Origin: Desulfobacteraceae bacterium
GTDB taxonomy: Bacteria; Desulfobacterota; Desulfobacteria; Desulfobacterales; JAABSP01
Length of the DNA stretch: 64,000 nucleotides
Direction: 5' to 3'
Assembly: GCA_011390345.1 (NCBI GenBank)
Contig: JAABSP010000010.1
Span: 1 to 64,000, forward strand
The notes beneath the pieces are model-generated. The model was not told where the DNA came from and searched no databases. It saw nothing but the letters and a program-made list of their open reading frames with translations. A program made the translations under genes and the position numbers. Below are positions 33,386-43,642 of the stretch, one piece after another (the stretch's first letter is position 1; each line of letters opens with the position of its first letter).

Positions 33386-36300
33386 TTAGAACAAGAAGGA
33401 TGTAGTTCTTTCGCTCTGGATAACTTCTCCTGCAGAATTTAACAGATCTAAGACGATCACATCTCCACTTGAAACAGATATGGTTCGGGTATAGGGATAT
33501 CCGGTCCATCCGGGAATCATAGGATGTAGGCGAGAATCGAGGAAAGTGTAGTTCTGCAACACCTCCGGTTCGGTTGCATCATCACTCTCCCGCATCACTC
33601 GAAGCACCGTTCCGCTGACAGGCGGATGACCGTATTGGTCTTCGATTGTCATGACAAATTCCACCTGACCTCTGGATACCATCTCAGAAACCACATTCAT
33701 CTGCAGGGTATTCTCGTCACTGACGACGATCGGGATTCTGGCCATGATGGTATTGGTCAGCCCCTCTTCGTTCTTTATCCATTGGGGGGAGCCCTCGGCT
33801 ACACCGTTTATTGCCCGATGGAAACTGATGCCCTGCCCGCCGATATACAATCTAGTATCCCCTAGATAATCCGCTGTCATGGCCATGGCATGCTGCGGCG
33901 GAACGGTTCCGGGGAATTCTTCATCCGTCAGCGTCTCCGTATTTGCGACCTCCCAGAAGCCACTGTCGGCCAAATATCCGGAGCCATCGCCTGTGAGCTG
34001 AAAGACAAAGACATTTCCATCTCCGTAGGGAGAATTCTCTTTGCGGAAATAGGTCAAAGCATAGAGGTTGTCATTGATCTCATCCACGAGGACATCCTCT
34101 ATGGCCAGCAGCGGCAATTCCTCCATGGTCATGCCTTGCTTATAGTTTTTCCAGCTCTGGCCGCTGTCGATGCTCACCCAGACCCCTGCATCCTCTGTAC
34201 CGGCATAGATGACATCGCTGATACCTTCAGTAGCCGGGCTCGGATAGATGGCCAGAGTCGTGATGGAATTACCGGCAAAAGCAGTCGTTGGACTCCATCT
34301 TTGGCCGCCGTTCGTACTCCGGTATACACCGCTTGAAGTCCCTGCATAGAGGATGGCGCTTTCACCGTGGGTATCCCGGCCCCGAACGATATCGCGGACT
34401 TGATGCCCGTTCCCCAAATCGATGCTCTGTTCGAATTGGGGCTTCGGCTCCTCATTGCTGTTTACCGTATAATAGACGCCTCTCCCGTTGGTTCCGATCC
34501 AAAGGTAAGGAAAATCATCTATAAAGGGGGATGGACTATGGTCTACGAGTACAGTCAGTACCGCAGCATCGAAGGATTCCAATCCATTCCACTGGGAGGC
34601 ATCATTGCTGTTCCAGGTCAATCCGCCGTCGAGGCTTCGGTAGAGGTTTCCCTTGCCGGCATATCCGGTGGCCGCATACACGACATTCATATGGTCCGGA
34701 TCGATGGCGACATCGTTGACATAAGGATCGATCCAGTTCTGCCCCTTGATCTCCGATGAACGGCTGACGTTTCTCCATGTCTGGCCGGAGTTTGAAGATT
34801 TGTAGACTCCGCCTCCGTCGGTTCCGGCGAACATGATATAATTGGCCTTGGCATAGGGATCTTCAGGGGCAAGTGTCAGAGAGGTAATTCGGGTTGTCGG
34901 TCCTCCAGTAGTTTCTGCGGTTACAGATATGACCCCATTCAACGGAACTGCGCCGGCCGAAGGATCGAGTGTTCCGGTCGCCACTCCCGCGCTGTCTGTA
35001 AATGCATTGCCGGGATAGACAAGTCCGCCGGTATTGTAGGTCTTGAAAAAGACCGGTGTTCCCTCTGGAACAGGGTTTCCGAATATATCACCGACATTCA
35101 CAGTGATCGGTGTTGTATCCGAGTACGGCAGGTTTAGACTTCCGGAATCGATGCTGAATTCCTCGCCTACCGGAAGCCCGGCTTCAATGATGATCTGGGG
35201 CGAGATTGTTGTGATCACTTCCTGGGTATCCGGGTCGGTATAGGTTGCCTTCACCGTAACGGTTCCGGGTTTGGAACCACTGTATACCACCGTTCCGACC
35301 TGTCCACTACCATCGGTTTCAACCGTAGCCGGAGAAAGTGTGGCATCGATATTTCCGGCAGCTGCTTCTGGAAGTGAAAAGTTGATTTCAAAACCAGCGC
35401 CGACAGGCGAGCCTACAGCATCCTGCACGACAAAAAACACCTGAGATGCCGTCTGTCCGACACCACCTCTTTGGACACGGATGGTTTTGGGCTCCGGCCC
35501 TCCGGACAACAGAATAATGGCCGGTTTCGGTACAACCTCCTTGGTCAGTTCAACCATTGTCGAATTGCTGATATTACCGGCGGCTGCAATAATCGTCGTC
35601 ATCCCCGATTCCTCTCCGGAAATCATGGATATCGTAACGGAACCGCTGGCATCCGGTGTTCTTACCGTATAAGTCGTCTCCTCATTGGAGAACCTTGCAC
35701 CGATATCGGAAGGCTGAACGGTAAATGTCACCGGCGTGCCTTGGGCAACGGCCTGGTTGCTCAAGTTATTGACAGTTGCAGTGATTGCCGATGAGCTGTT
35801 GCCATCCGCCGGGATGCTTTGCGGGTTTGCCTGGACTGTGATGGCACCAATCTGCTCTTCGGTCTCCTCCGTGAAGACCAGCGTCGTCTTGTTGGTAATG
35901 CCGCCGGATTCGGCGATGACCTCAACAGCTCCGGGAGTCTCCCCGGCTATCACGGGAACATCTATTGCCCCACTTTCACCCGGCAAGTTTACCGTAATGC
36001 TGCTCTCGCCATTTCTGAAGGCTGCACCGATATCTGCGGGCGACAAGGAAAAATTGACAGTCGTACCTTGGGACATCGGTTCTCCGGAACTGTTCATCAG
36101 CTCTGCCGTAACGACTGAAGAACTGGTTCCGTCTGCAGGTATGACTTCCGGATTTACACTGACGGAGATGGAAGCGACCTCATTCTGCGCAGTCCCCGTC
36201 AAGATGATGGATGTCTTATTTGTAATTCCACCCGCCTCGACGACGACATCTGCCGTTCCTGGTGTACTTCCTGCGATGACAGGAATGGTAATTGTTCCAT

Positions 36301-39300
36301 CATCCGTAGGAATACTCTTTGATAATGTCGTACCTCCCCCGCTAAAATGCGCACCTGTTTCATTCGGCTGAAGGGTAAAAGTGACTGGCGTACCTCTGGA
36401 CATCGCTTCCCCAGTACTGCTGGTGAGGGTTGCGGTTACAGCCGAAGAACTGGCTCCGTCGGCAGGAATCGTTTTGGGAGCCGCCACAACCGAAATTATC
36501 GCCACCTCCTCATCGATCAGATTTAAGGAGACTTGCGCTGACAATTCATCTTCCGTTGTGGCTGTGATATTGACAGCGCCGCCCTCTCGGCCCGACTGGT
36601 AAGTAGCGGTAACGGTTCCTCCACTGGCAAATGTGGTATAAGTTTTCTGGCCACTTTCGGAAAATGTTCCCCCGCCGGAAATGGTAAACGTAATTCTGGT
36701 ATTTCCAGAGGCGGGTTGGCCGCTGACATCCACAAGAGTTGCGGTAATCGTACTCGTACTGTTGCCGTCTGCCAGCATTTCATAGTCAGATGCACTTAAT
36801 GACAACTGTCCCCGGCTCAATTCGATCTCCACCGAAGCCGTCGCATCACCAGACAATGCTCTCGCCCTTATAACAATTGGATTTTGATCCGGAGTCGGTT
36901 GATTTCCGGCCCGATAAATGATCGATGCAATACCGCTGGAGGTGTATGCTTTAGTCGTAGTCGCGTAGGGAAAACCGCCCCATCCGCCGGTATCATTAGG
37001 CGGTACCAATGTAAATTCGATCGCGGTTCCGTCATTGACTATATTCCCCTCTGCATCCAGCACAATGGCCTGAATCGTGCTTATGCTCTGGCCATCGGCG
37101 GTCAGACTTTCCGGCTCCGCAGTGAGGGTGATTTCCGCGGCCGGTTTGGTCTGATTATACGGAGAATGTGGGAGGACACAACTCTGGGAATCAGATGCTG
37201 CCCAAGGGAGCCAGAATGTATAAGTAGATTGTGTCTCCGACCCGGCGACTGTGGTCGTAGCCGTTATTTGATCCCTGATCCATCCGGCCGATTCCTTGAC
37301 ATATACCAAGTCGAATTCGGCAACTCCATTTTCTGCGGTTGTCACCGTACTGGGGAAGAGAGAACCGGCAGCAGTGCTTGGGGGTGTAAGTCTGCCGTCA
37401 TTATCGTCATCCTCTCCTGGATCCAAAATCAGGTTTCGGTTTTCATCTTCATTGTCCAGTACATCAATTCTATTTATGCAACAACCTTGACCATTGATGC
37501 AGGATGCCCAAAAGCCAGTAGCATATTGAACTGGCCAGGTGCCAAGTGTAACTTTGGCATTGGGTACCGGATTACCGTTGGCATCAGTAACTAGAACCGA
37601 CATGGTCAACTCATAAGCTGTCTCGCTGTTGACCGATTCGATCACGGTACTCTGACCGATGATCACCGAGCCGGCTGTTCCGCCGATGATGATGTTGATA
37701 TCGTCGGATATGGTCGGCTTTCCCACAACCGTTGCAACAGCCTTAACCCCTTCTGCTCCGGAACTCAGGGACCCGGAGGTGAAGGTGGCTCTGGCGATGC
37801 CGAAGCTGTCACTCAGCACCACCACCGGGGAAATGAACTCTCCTCCGCCGGTTGTATTCTGCAGAGAAAAGGCCACGGCCGCGCCGCCAACCACCTGATC
37901 ATTCGCGTTTTTGACCACTGCTTTGAGATCAACGATATTGCGGTTCTCCGGGTCAAAGGTTGGAGCCACCACAGATGAACTTGCCTGAAGGGTAAGCTTG
38001 GCGGCCTGATCCGAAGGCGCAGATACCGCAACTGTCAGCAGATCAAACGTCAGCACATCCGCAGCATCTGAAACCTGAACCGTTGCGATGCCGGCCTGGG
38101 TGGCTGTCAAAATCGCAGAAGCCTGCTGATTGGCAACAGGAACCTCGATGACCTGGGGCGTCTCACCGGCCGGGACAGTTCCGCCTTTCCAGTGACCAAA
38201 GGTTGTGGAAAAGTAGACCCGCTGCTGAGTGGGGGCATTGATAGTGACAATCAGATCCTGACCGATTCCCAAGGCCACCGGGTCCGTCTCCGGCACGATA
38301 ATCCGAAATGCCTCTCCGATAGAGCTGATCGAATACTCCTGCTGTGCCCGGGCGCCCAACGATTCGACAACCAACTGAACCTCTTCCCCCACTTGATTGC
38401 CATGCACATTGATTCTCAATGTCCCGTTCACATCGGTACGGCAGACCAACTCTCCCGTTTCATTTACAGGGCAGGAGCCGTATCCTTCTTCAGGCTCCCA
38501 TCTCAGTGCTTCCCGGGGATCAGAGGTAATGATCACCGGCGCATCATAGATCGGCTCTTCGCTGGCATCCCGGACAGTGATAGTCAGCTCACTCTCATTA
38601 TCGCCGCCAATCTCTAAATTCCTTGTATCTGTCGACAGGGACACTGTGTTGCCCCGGATCAGAATCGGAATCGACTTCGCCATCTCCTCGTTGATGGTAG
38701 CGGTGATCGTGACAATCTGATTTCTTCTATCCACATTGCCGGCCGAAAAGATGACTTGGGCCTGACCGTTCTCGTCCGTTACCGCTCTGGCTGCGCTGAG
38801 CTGACCGCCTGTCGCATTGAAATTGATCGTAACTTCTTGAATAGGCACATTGTCGGCATCCAGCACCGTTGCCGTAATGGTTGCGCTGTTGGAATTATCG
38901 GTCAGCACCGAAGGTTGAGATGTTGTCAGAGAAAAGCTCCGGGCAGCGGGAACGAACTCAATCTCTGTCTGCCCAGTAATGCCGCCCGCCCTTGCGGTCA
39001 CCGTTACAGATCCCACTTGTGTCGAACTGGTCAACGTGGTCTGTACGCGGCCGTTTGCTGTGGAAAGAGTGGTACTCTCCAGTGTACCACCTGTGGTGGA
39101 GAGAGAGACCCGGATACCGTCTGGCACAGGTGCGCCGGACGCATCTCTGACATTCACCGTAATGGAGGTTGTGGATATGCCGTTGGCAAAAAGGGAACCT
39201 GTTCCGGCACTGACATCCACGGAACCGACTTCGATCTGGGAAAGATCGAGCATGACCACGGCTCCCGGCTGGAGGGATACGCTGTTTTGAATCATGGAAC

Positions 39301-40303
39301 CGGTATCCGGGTCAAGAGCCACCACCTGAAGGGTTCCTTCGGGAGGAATGGCAACCTCTTCGATATAGAAACTGCCATCGGCCGGAACTCTTATCACCTC
39401 GTCCCCTGCAAAAATAAGGGTCCGAGGAGTAGCTGTCCCCCGGATAGTGCCAACCTTAGGCTCCTCATAGAATATGCCATATACCCCTCCCTGAGTTACT
39501 GCCAGAGCTGTCCCGTCTGCAGGGGTTTCATCAGTGACGGCTCCGGTATCCACCCAACGGTGCTGATTCGGAGAAAAGTAGAGGATTCTGACACCGGTCA
39601 ATCCATGCGGATTGGGAAGAATGAGGGTTGCCGGCGTCTTCATGCTCAAAAGCGCCGGACTGATGCTGACCAGAACACTTGGCGCCTGTTTTCCGCCAAT
39701 ACGAACATCTCCTGCTTCCAGTGTATCGGGAGAGGGTAAGGGAACCGGCAAGGGTTTATTGATATCTATATATTCCAAGCGAATATTCACATTTGTCAGT
39801 CCATTCTCATCCCCCCGCTGAAACGGAGTTTCCTGGGGCGGGATTTCGAGCCGGGCATTGGCTCCATTGATTGTATTGGAGGTCAACACCTTTCCGCTGG
39901 CAGACAAAACATTGAATGGAGTGGCTGCTGCAGGCTGCAGCAGGAATGACTGCTGCAGAGTGGCTCCGGGCGAAAGATCTACCAAATGGTATGCATCTAC
40001 AAAGCCTTCCCTGGAGGCAAGTACCGTATGGAGTTCCTCGGAAATGTTCAGGGAGAACTGCCCCAGTGCATTGGTGACAGCGGTCTGATACGGGCTGAAG
40101 ATGTAGACCGTTGCACCGGATATGGAAGATCCGCTTTCGCTGTACATGGTTCCGGTGAAATTATAGGTGGGTTTGGGGGGCGGCTCCGGCTCTCCGCCGC
40201 CGCCATCTCCAATATCCATCCCTCCTTTTTCACCACATGCGGCAAAAAAGATAATTCCCATCATCATCAACAGCAGACTTATATAATTCCATTTCCTTCT
40301 CAT
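33386..40303 (-). CDS. Giant lipoprotein with Ig-like repeats and an Asp-box propeller
   Basis: A 2305-residue surface-type lipoprotein in the pil operon, 49 bp after pilQ. The signal ends in FFAAC (Cys23). A Gly/Pro linker leads to a carboxypeptidase-regulatory-like domain (about 45-115). About twelve bacterial Ig-like (Big_1/invasin-type) repeats follow; three near-identical ones of about 100 residues, beginning IPADG-SSS, cover about 1275-1590. One unit contains DNEDENRNLILDPGEDDDNDGRL near 950-970, an EF-hand/dockerin-like calcium loop, beside a CINGQGCC cysteine cluster. From about 1820 to 2170 there are at least four Asp-box motifs (SNSGQTW, SLDGGLTW, STNGGQRW, SIDSGQSW) of a beta-propeller. 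Probably an extracellular adhesin or pilus-linked binding protein; the ligand is unknown. Confidence 0.82.
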   Translation of the reverse strand: MRRKWNYISLLLMMMGIIFFAACGEKGGMDIGDGGGGEPEPPPKPTYNFTGTMYSESGSSISGATVYIFSPYQTAVTNALGQFSLNISEELHTVLASREGFVDAYHLVDLSPGATLQQSFLLQPAAATPFNVLSASGKVLTSNTINGANARLEIPPQETPFQRGDENGLTNVNIRLEYIDINKPLPVPLPSPDTLEAGDVRIGGKQAPSVLVSISPALLSMKTPATLILPNPHGLTGVRILYFSPNQHRWVDTGAVTDETPADGTALAVTQGGVYGIFYEEPKVGTIRGTATPRTLIFAGDEVIRVPADGSFYIEEVAIPPEGTLQVVALDPDTGSMIQNSVSLQPGAVVMLDLSQIEVGSVDVSAGTGSLFANGISTTSITVNVRDASGAPVPDGIRVSLSTTGGTLESTTLSTANGRVQTTLTSSTQVGSVTVTARAGGITGQTEIEFVPAARSFSLTTSQPSVLTDNSNSATITATVLDADNVPIQEVTINFNATGGQLSAARAVTDENGQAQVIFSAGNVDRRNQIVTITATINEEMAKSIPILIRGNTVSLSTDTRNLEIGGDNESELTITVRDASEEPIYDAPVIITSDPREALRWEPEEGYGSCPVNETGELVCRTDVNGTLRINVHGNQVGEEVQLVVESLGARAQQEYSISSIGEAFRIIVPETDPVALGIGQDLIVTINAPTQQRVYFSTTFGHWKGGTVPAGETPQVIEVPVANQQASAILTATQAGIATVQVSDAADVLTFDLLTVAVSAPSDQAAKLTLQASSSVVAPTFDPENRNIVDLKAVVKNANDQVVGGAAVAFSLQNTTGGGEFISPVVVLSDSFGIARATFTSGSLSSGAEGVKAVATVVGKPTISDDINIIIGGTAGSVIIGQSTVIESVNSETAYELTMSVLVTDANGNPVPNAKVTLGTWPVQYATGFWASCINGQGCCINRIDVLDNEDENRNLILDPGEDDDNDGRLTPPSTAAGSLFPSTVTTAENGVAEFDLVYVKESAGWIRDQITATTTVAGSETQSTYTFWLPWAASDSQSCVLPHSPYNQTKPAAEITLTAEPESLTADGQSISTIQAIVLDAEGNIVNDGTAIEFTLVPPNDTGGWGGFPYATTTKAYTSSGIASIIYRAGNQPTPDQNPIVIRARALSGDATASVEIELSRGQLSLSASDYEMLADGNSTSTITATLVDVSGQPASGNTRITFTISGGGTFSESGQKTYTTFASGGTVTATYQSGREGGAVNITATTEDELSAQVSLNLIDEEVAIISVVAAPKTIPADGASSSAVTATLTSSTGEAMSRGTPVTFTLQPNETGAHFSGGGTTLSKSIPTDDGTITIPVIAGSTPGTADVVVEAGGITNKTSIILTGTAQNEVASISVSVNPEVIPADGTSSSVVTAELMNSSGEPMSQGTTVNFSLSPADIGAAFRNGESSITVNLPGESGAIDVPVIAGETPGAVEVIAESGGITNKTTLVFTEETEEQIGAITVQANPQSIPADGNSSSAITATVNNLSNQAVAQGTPVTFTVQPSDIGARFSNEETTYTVRTPDASGSVTISMISGEESGMTTIIAAAGNISNSTMVELTKEVVPKPAIILLSGGPEPKTIRVQRGGVGQTASQVFFVVQDAVGSPVGAGFEINFSLPEAAAGNIDATLSPATVETDGSGQVGTVVYSGSKPGTVTVKATYTDPDTQEVITTISPQIIIEAGLPVGEEFSIDSGSLNLPYSDTTPITVNVGDIFGNPVPEGTPVFFKTYNTGGLVYPGNAFTDSAGVATGTLDPSAGAVPLNGVISVTAETTGGPTTRITSLTLAPEDPYAKANYIMFAGTDGGGVYKSSNSGQTWRNVSRSSEIKGQNWIDPYVNDVAIDPDHMNVVYAATGYAGKGNLYRSLDGGLTWNSNDASQWNGLESFDAAVLTVLVDHSPSPFIDDFPYLWIGTNGRGVYYTVNSNEEPKPQFEQSIDLGNGHQVRDIVRGRDTHGESAILYAGTSSGVYRSTNGGQRWSPTTAFAGNSITTLAIYPSPATEGISDVIYAGTEDAGVWVSIDSGQSWKNYKQGMTMEELPLLAIEDVLVDEINDNLYALTYFRKENSPYGDGNVFVFQLTGDGSGYLADSGFWEVANTETLTDEEFPGTVPPQHAMAMTADYLGDTRLYIGGQGISFHRAINGVAEGSPQWIKNEEGLTNTIMARIPIVVSDENTLQMNVVSEMVSRGQVEFVMTIEDQYGHPPVSGTVLRVMRESDDATEPEVLQNYTFLDSRLHPMIPGWTGYPYTRTISVSSGDVIVLDLLNSAGEVIQSERTTSFLF

Positions 40304-40352
40304 TGTTCACCTTCCCTGCACGAAAAGAATTTGTTCAAAGTACCAGTCTCGT

Positions 40353-43300
40353 CTATAACTGTGATCGCCGCTGCTCGAGCTGGACAATTTTGGGTGTAAT
40401 GAATATCAGCAGTTCCTGTTTGGTAGTAGCATTGGTTCTCGATTTGAAAAACCATCCGAGGATAGGAATCTTAGATAGTCCGGGAATCCCCTCATTTTCA
40501 ATCGTTTCGTTCTCCCGGATGATCCCGCCGATCACAAATGTATCTCCGTCATTGACGAGAAGCTCCGTAGAGGCCGATTTGGTGGTAAGGGCCGGGCCGT
40601 CGGCCGTCTCTCTGAATATATCGTTTTTATTGATCACCACCCGCATTGAGATCCGGTTGTCCGGCGTAATATGTGGGGTGACATCAAGGGTCAGATCGAC
40701 ATTTTTAAAAGCGATCTCTGTCTGCCCGTCCTCATCTCTGGTCTGATAGGGATATTCAAAGCCCTGGCTGATCTGGGCAGGCTTGTTGTCCAGCGTCAGC
40801 ACCCGGGGAGCGGAGACGATTCTGCCCTCGCTTCTCGATTCCATAGCCATCAGCATGGCATTGAGAATAAACGGGGTTCCCGCGATCCGGGTAAAATTGA
40901 AACCCAGGGTTCCGGCACTCGCCAACGGCAGGTTCATGGCCATGTCCCAGCCATAAGTACCGCCGAGGACATTGTATCCCCGCTGAGGGCCCACCCCCTG
41001 ATCCGCTATAGCGCCGGACGCTTCTGTATCATTGGTAAGGCCGCCGCTCATGTTCCAGTCGGTACCGAAGGATTTGGAAAAATTGACATTCGCCTCCACA
41101 ATCCTTGCTTCGATCAGCACCTGGGGCGTCACCCGATCCAGCATTTCAACGATCTCCTTGGCTTTGTCAATCGTAGAGGCCGTATCGGTGATGATGACCA
41201 TGTTGGTTCGTTGATCAACGCTCAGTGTGCCCCGATCTTTGGTGACGATCTTATCGAGATGAGGACGAATTTCGCTTCCAGCATCCGAATAGTTGACCGG
41301 AATATATTCTGTAATCAGCGGTTCAAGAGCCTTCTCCTGCTCCTGAACCGATCTTTCCGCAATCAGTCGCTCCTGTCGCTCCTGTTCCTCCTCGTTGAGG
41401 GTCTGCCGGGTCGCGATCCGGATAATGTTTCCCTCCATTGTCTTGCCGAGCTGATTCATCTTCAACACCAGATCCAGCACCTGATCCCAGGGAACCGGAT
41501 GTTCGAGGGTCAGCGTAACTTTGCCGGTGACATCATTATCAACGGCAAAATTCATTCCACTGACCTCACGCAGAATCCGGAAGACGTTTTTTATATCCGT
41601 CTCAAAAAAATCAAGGGCAATGGGCTCTCCGGTGTAGGTTGGCCCTGTCACATCAGGCAGCGCATCTCCGGCAGCCAGCTCATCCGGCAGGAAGTCATCA
41701 TCGGGAAATGCTTCGGGCGGTGCATCAAAAACGGGCGGAGTCGGTCGTGATGAAGGTGCGGATTCCGGGGCAGGTGCTTCAAAGGTTAACGGCTCTTGGG
41801 GCGACGGGGTCGATTCGGCCTGAGAAGGGGGATCGGCCGGCGGCGGAGGTGGAGTTGATTCGGCATCCGCTTCAGCGATCACAACATCCGAATCGGCCGG
41901 CGGAATGGGGGAGATGGAGGAAGCCTCAAAATTGACCGTAAGAATCCCATCCTTCTGCTCGACAAAATAGGGCACAGATTCCCGAAGATCTATTGTAAAG
42001 ATGGAAACATTCTCCCGGCCGATCTTCTCCTGCCTGGGAACAATCTTGTCCACCGCACTCTCAAAACGATTCGTTATCAGTGGACGCTGTCGGTAATCCG
42101 GCGTTTGGGTCTCATATAATTTCAATTGAAGCTGGCGGTCTCCAACAGCATCGATTTCATAGGAGACAGGAGCTGTTGTTCCGACAATCAAAGTCGATTT
42201 ACCGGCATCTTCACTCAGAAAATCGATCCGATTGACCCAAGAGGGCTCTCCACCTTCCCTGGGGAGAGTTACACTTTTTTCTGCAGCCAGAGATTCTGCC
42301 GGAACGGGCATTCCAGTGCCCGGTCCCTTTTTGGGCTGGGCAATAACAGGCCCCTGCGCATCCATGCCATCACCCCTGCCGACATAGACGATCAGCCCGT
42401 TCTTATCCGGATATACGGAAAACTGGTTCAGGAATTGTGGTTTTGTCTCGATATACATCCTCACCTTATCGGGAAAGGTTTCATGCCGGACACGCTCGAT
42501 CCATCGGGTATCCACCGGAAAGGCATTTTCAGGCTCATAGGGGTTTTGCAGACCATACAGATCGACAACAATTGTCGGAGGGGCAGACATTGTCGAAATT
42601 TCATAGTCGTGAACGGTTCCATTCCCCCGAACGGTTACCATGGTGCTGTCATCAAGTTGAGTGGCATAAATCGATTGAAGGCGTCCGGCAGAAGGGACTC
42701 CCGGGAAGGCTGCGCCCCCGTTTCCGGCGGCCGTTTCAGGCCTTTGCCCATCTCCTGCATAGGACTCGCCGGCACCCACATTGATCATCAGCCCATTGTC
42801 CACGGGGTATGCAGAAAAAGAGGAGAGATATTGACTATCCGTCTCCAGTACCAGGCGAAGTCGATCCGGATAGCCGAAATAACGGATTTTCTCCACCCAA
42901 TGCGTATTTACCGATACCTGCTTTTCGGCATCATAGGGACTGTCGACATTGAAGATGTCAAATACGATGCGAGGAGGGCTGTCGATAGTGAAAGTTTTAT
43001 AATTGGTGATGGCCCCGTCTGCGCCGATAAAAACTTTCAATCGCTCTTCCAGCGCTGTTGCATAGATCGACTGAAGCCGGGTGGCTGTCTGAGCAGCATA
43101 AGAGAGAGTGGGTTCTGTCTTTCCCTGTCCATCCTCTGATAGAGCGGAATCCGCAAAGGATACAATGACATCCGTACCCTCCCGGGTAATCTGATAGGGC
43201 GTCTCCCGCGCAAGACGGATTTCTACCCGAGTGGTTTTCGGCTCTCCTTCCTGCTCTTGAACCTCTATGGCATTTATCGATCGAACGATTTTTCCCCGCG

Positions 43301-43640
43301 GCGGATCAATCTGATACAGATCGGCAGGCCGGTTCGGATCGAGTCTGGTGTTTGTAAAATAGAGCAGTACAGCAGGCGGGAAGGGCTGTTTGACAGAGGT
43401 GTAGGCAAGAGATTGATTGCCTGAGATATGGACACGGTCCATCATCGGCCCTTCGACAACTCCGATATCGGTCAATTGCTTCGGCGACGAGATTTTCAAT
43501 CCCCGGTCAGCATCATTCCCGCTGTCAACAGCTTCCTTTCCAGTGACGCATCCGACAAAGATTACCGCCAAAATGAGGAGAAATACGGCACCATCTCGAA
43601 TCTGCCACGACCTTGCCTTTTTTACCCATTCATACGCCAT
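40353..43640 (-). CDS. pilQ: Type IV pilus secretin PilQ
   Basis: Outer-membrane secretin through which the pilus emerges. The 1095 residues are longer than many PilQ proteins. The N-terminal signal ends in VIFVGC, so the protein may be lipid-anchored. About three to four AMIN domains, which bind peptidoglycan, cover roughly residues 75-570 (repeated LQSIYAT... and GLMINVGAGE/GLIVYVGRGD segments). A Pro-rich spacer (about 590-660) leads to the STN/N-domain (PIALDFFETDIKNVFRILREVSG) and the secretin core (about 830-1090, with VLIEARIVEANVNFSKSFG and ELLVNDGDTFVIGGI). It starts 2 bp after pilP. Confidence 0.95.
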   Translation of the reverse strand: MAYEWVKKARSWQIRDGAVFLLILAVIFVGCVTGKEAVDSGNDADRGLKISSPKQLTDIGVVEGPMMDRVHISGNQSLAYTSVKQPFPPAVLLYFTNTRLDPNRPADLYQIDPPRGKIVRSINAIEVQEQEGEPKTTRVEIRLARETPYQITREGTDVIVSFADSALSEDGQGKTEPTLSYAAQTATRLQSIYATALEERLKVFIGADGAITNYKTFTIDSPPRIVFDIFNVDSPYDAEKQVSVNTHWVEKIRYFGYPDRLRLVLETDSQYLSSFSAYPVDNGLMINVGAGESYAGDGQRPETAAGNGGAAFPGVPSAGRLQSIYATQLDDSTMVTVRGNGTVHDYEISTMSAPPTIVVDLYGLQNPYEPENAFPVDTRWIERVRHETFPDKVRMYIETKPQFLNQFSVYPDKNGLIVYVGRGDGMDAQGPVIAQPKKGPGTGMPVPAESLAAEKSVTLPREGGEPSWVNRIDFLSEDAGKSTLIVGTTAPVSYEIDAVGDRQLQLKLYETQTPDYRQRPLITNRFESAVDKIVPRQEKIGRENVSIFTIDLRESVPYFVEQKDGILTVNFEASSISPIPPADSDVVIAEADAESTPPPPPADPPSQAESTPSPQEPLTFEAPAPESAPSSRPTPPVFDAPPEAFPDDDFLPDELAAGDALPDVTGPTYTGEPIALDFFETDIKNVFRILREVSGMNFAVDNDVTGKVTLTLEHPVPWDQVLDLVLKMNQLGKTMEGNIIRIATRQTLNEEEQERQERLIAERSVQEQEKALEPLITEYIPVNYSDAGSEIRPHLDKIVTKDRGTLSVDQRTNMVIITDTASTIDKAKEIVEMLDRVTPQVLIEARIVEANVNFSKSFGTDWNMSGGLTNDTEASGAIADQGVGPQRGYNVLGGTYGWDMAMNLPLASAGTLGFNFTRIAGTPFILNAMLMAMESRSEGRIVSAPRVLTLDNKPAQISQGFEYPYQTRDEDGQTEIAFKNVDLTLDVTPHITPDNRISMRVVINKNDIFRETADGPALTTKSASTELLVNDGDTFVIGGIIRENETIENEGIPGLSKIPILGWFFKSRTNATTKQELLIFITPKIVQLEQRRSQL

Positions 43641-43642
43641 GA

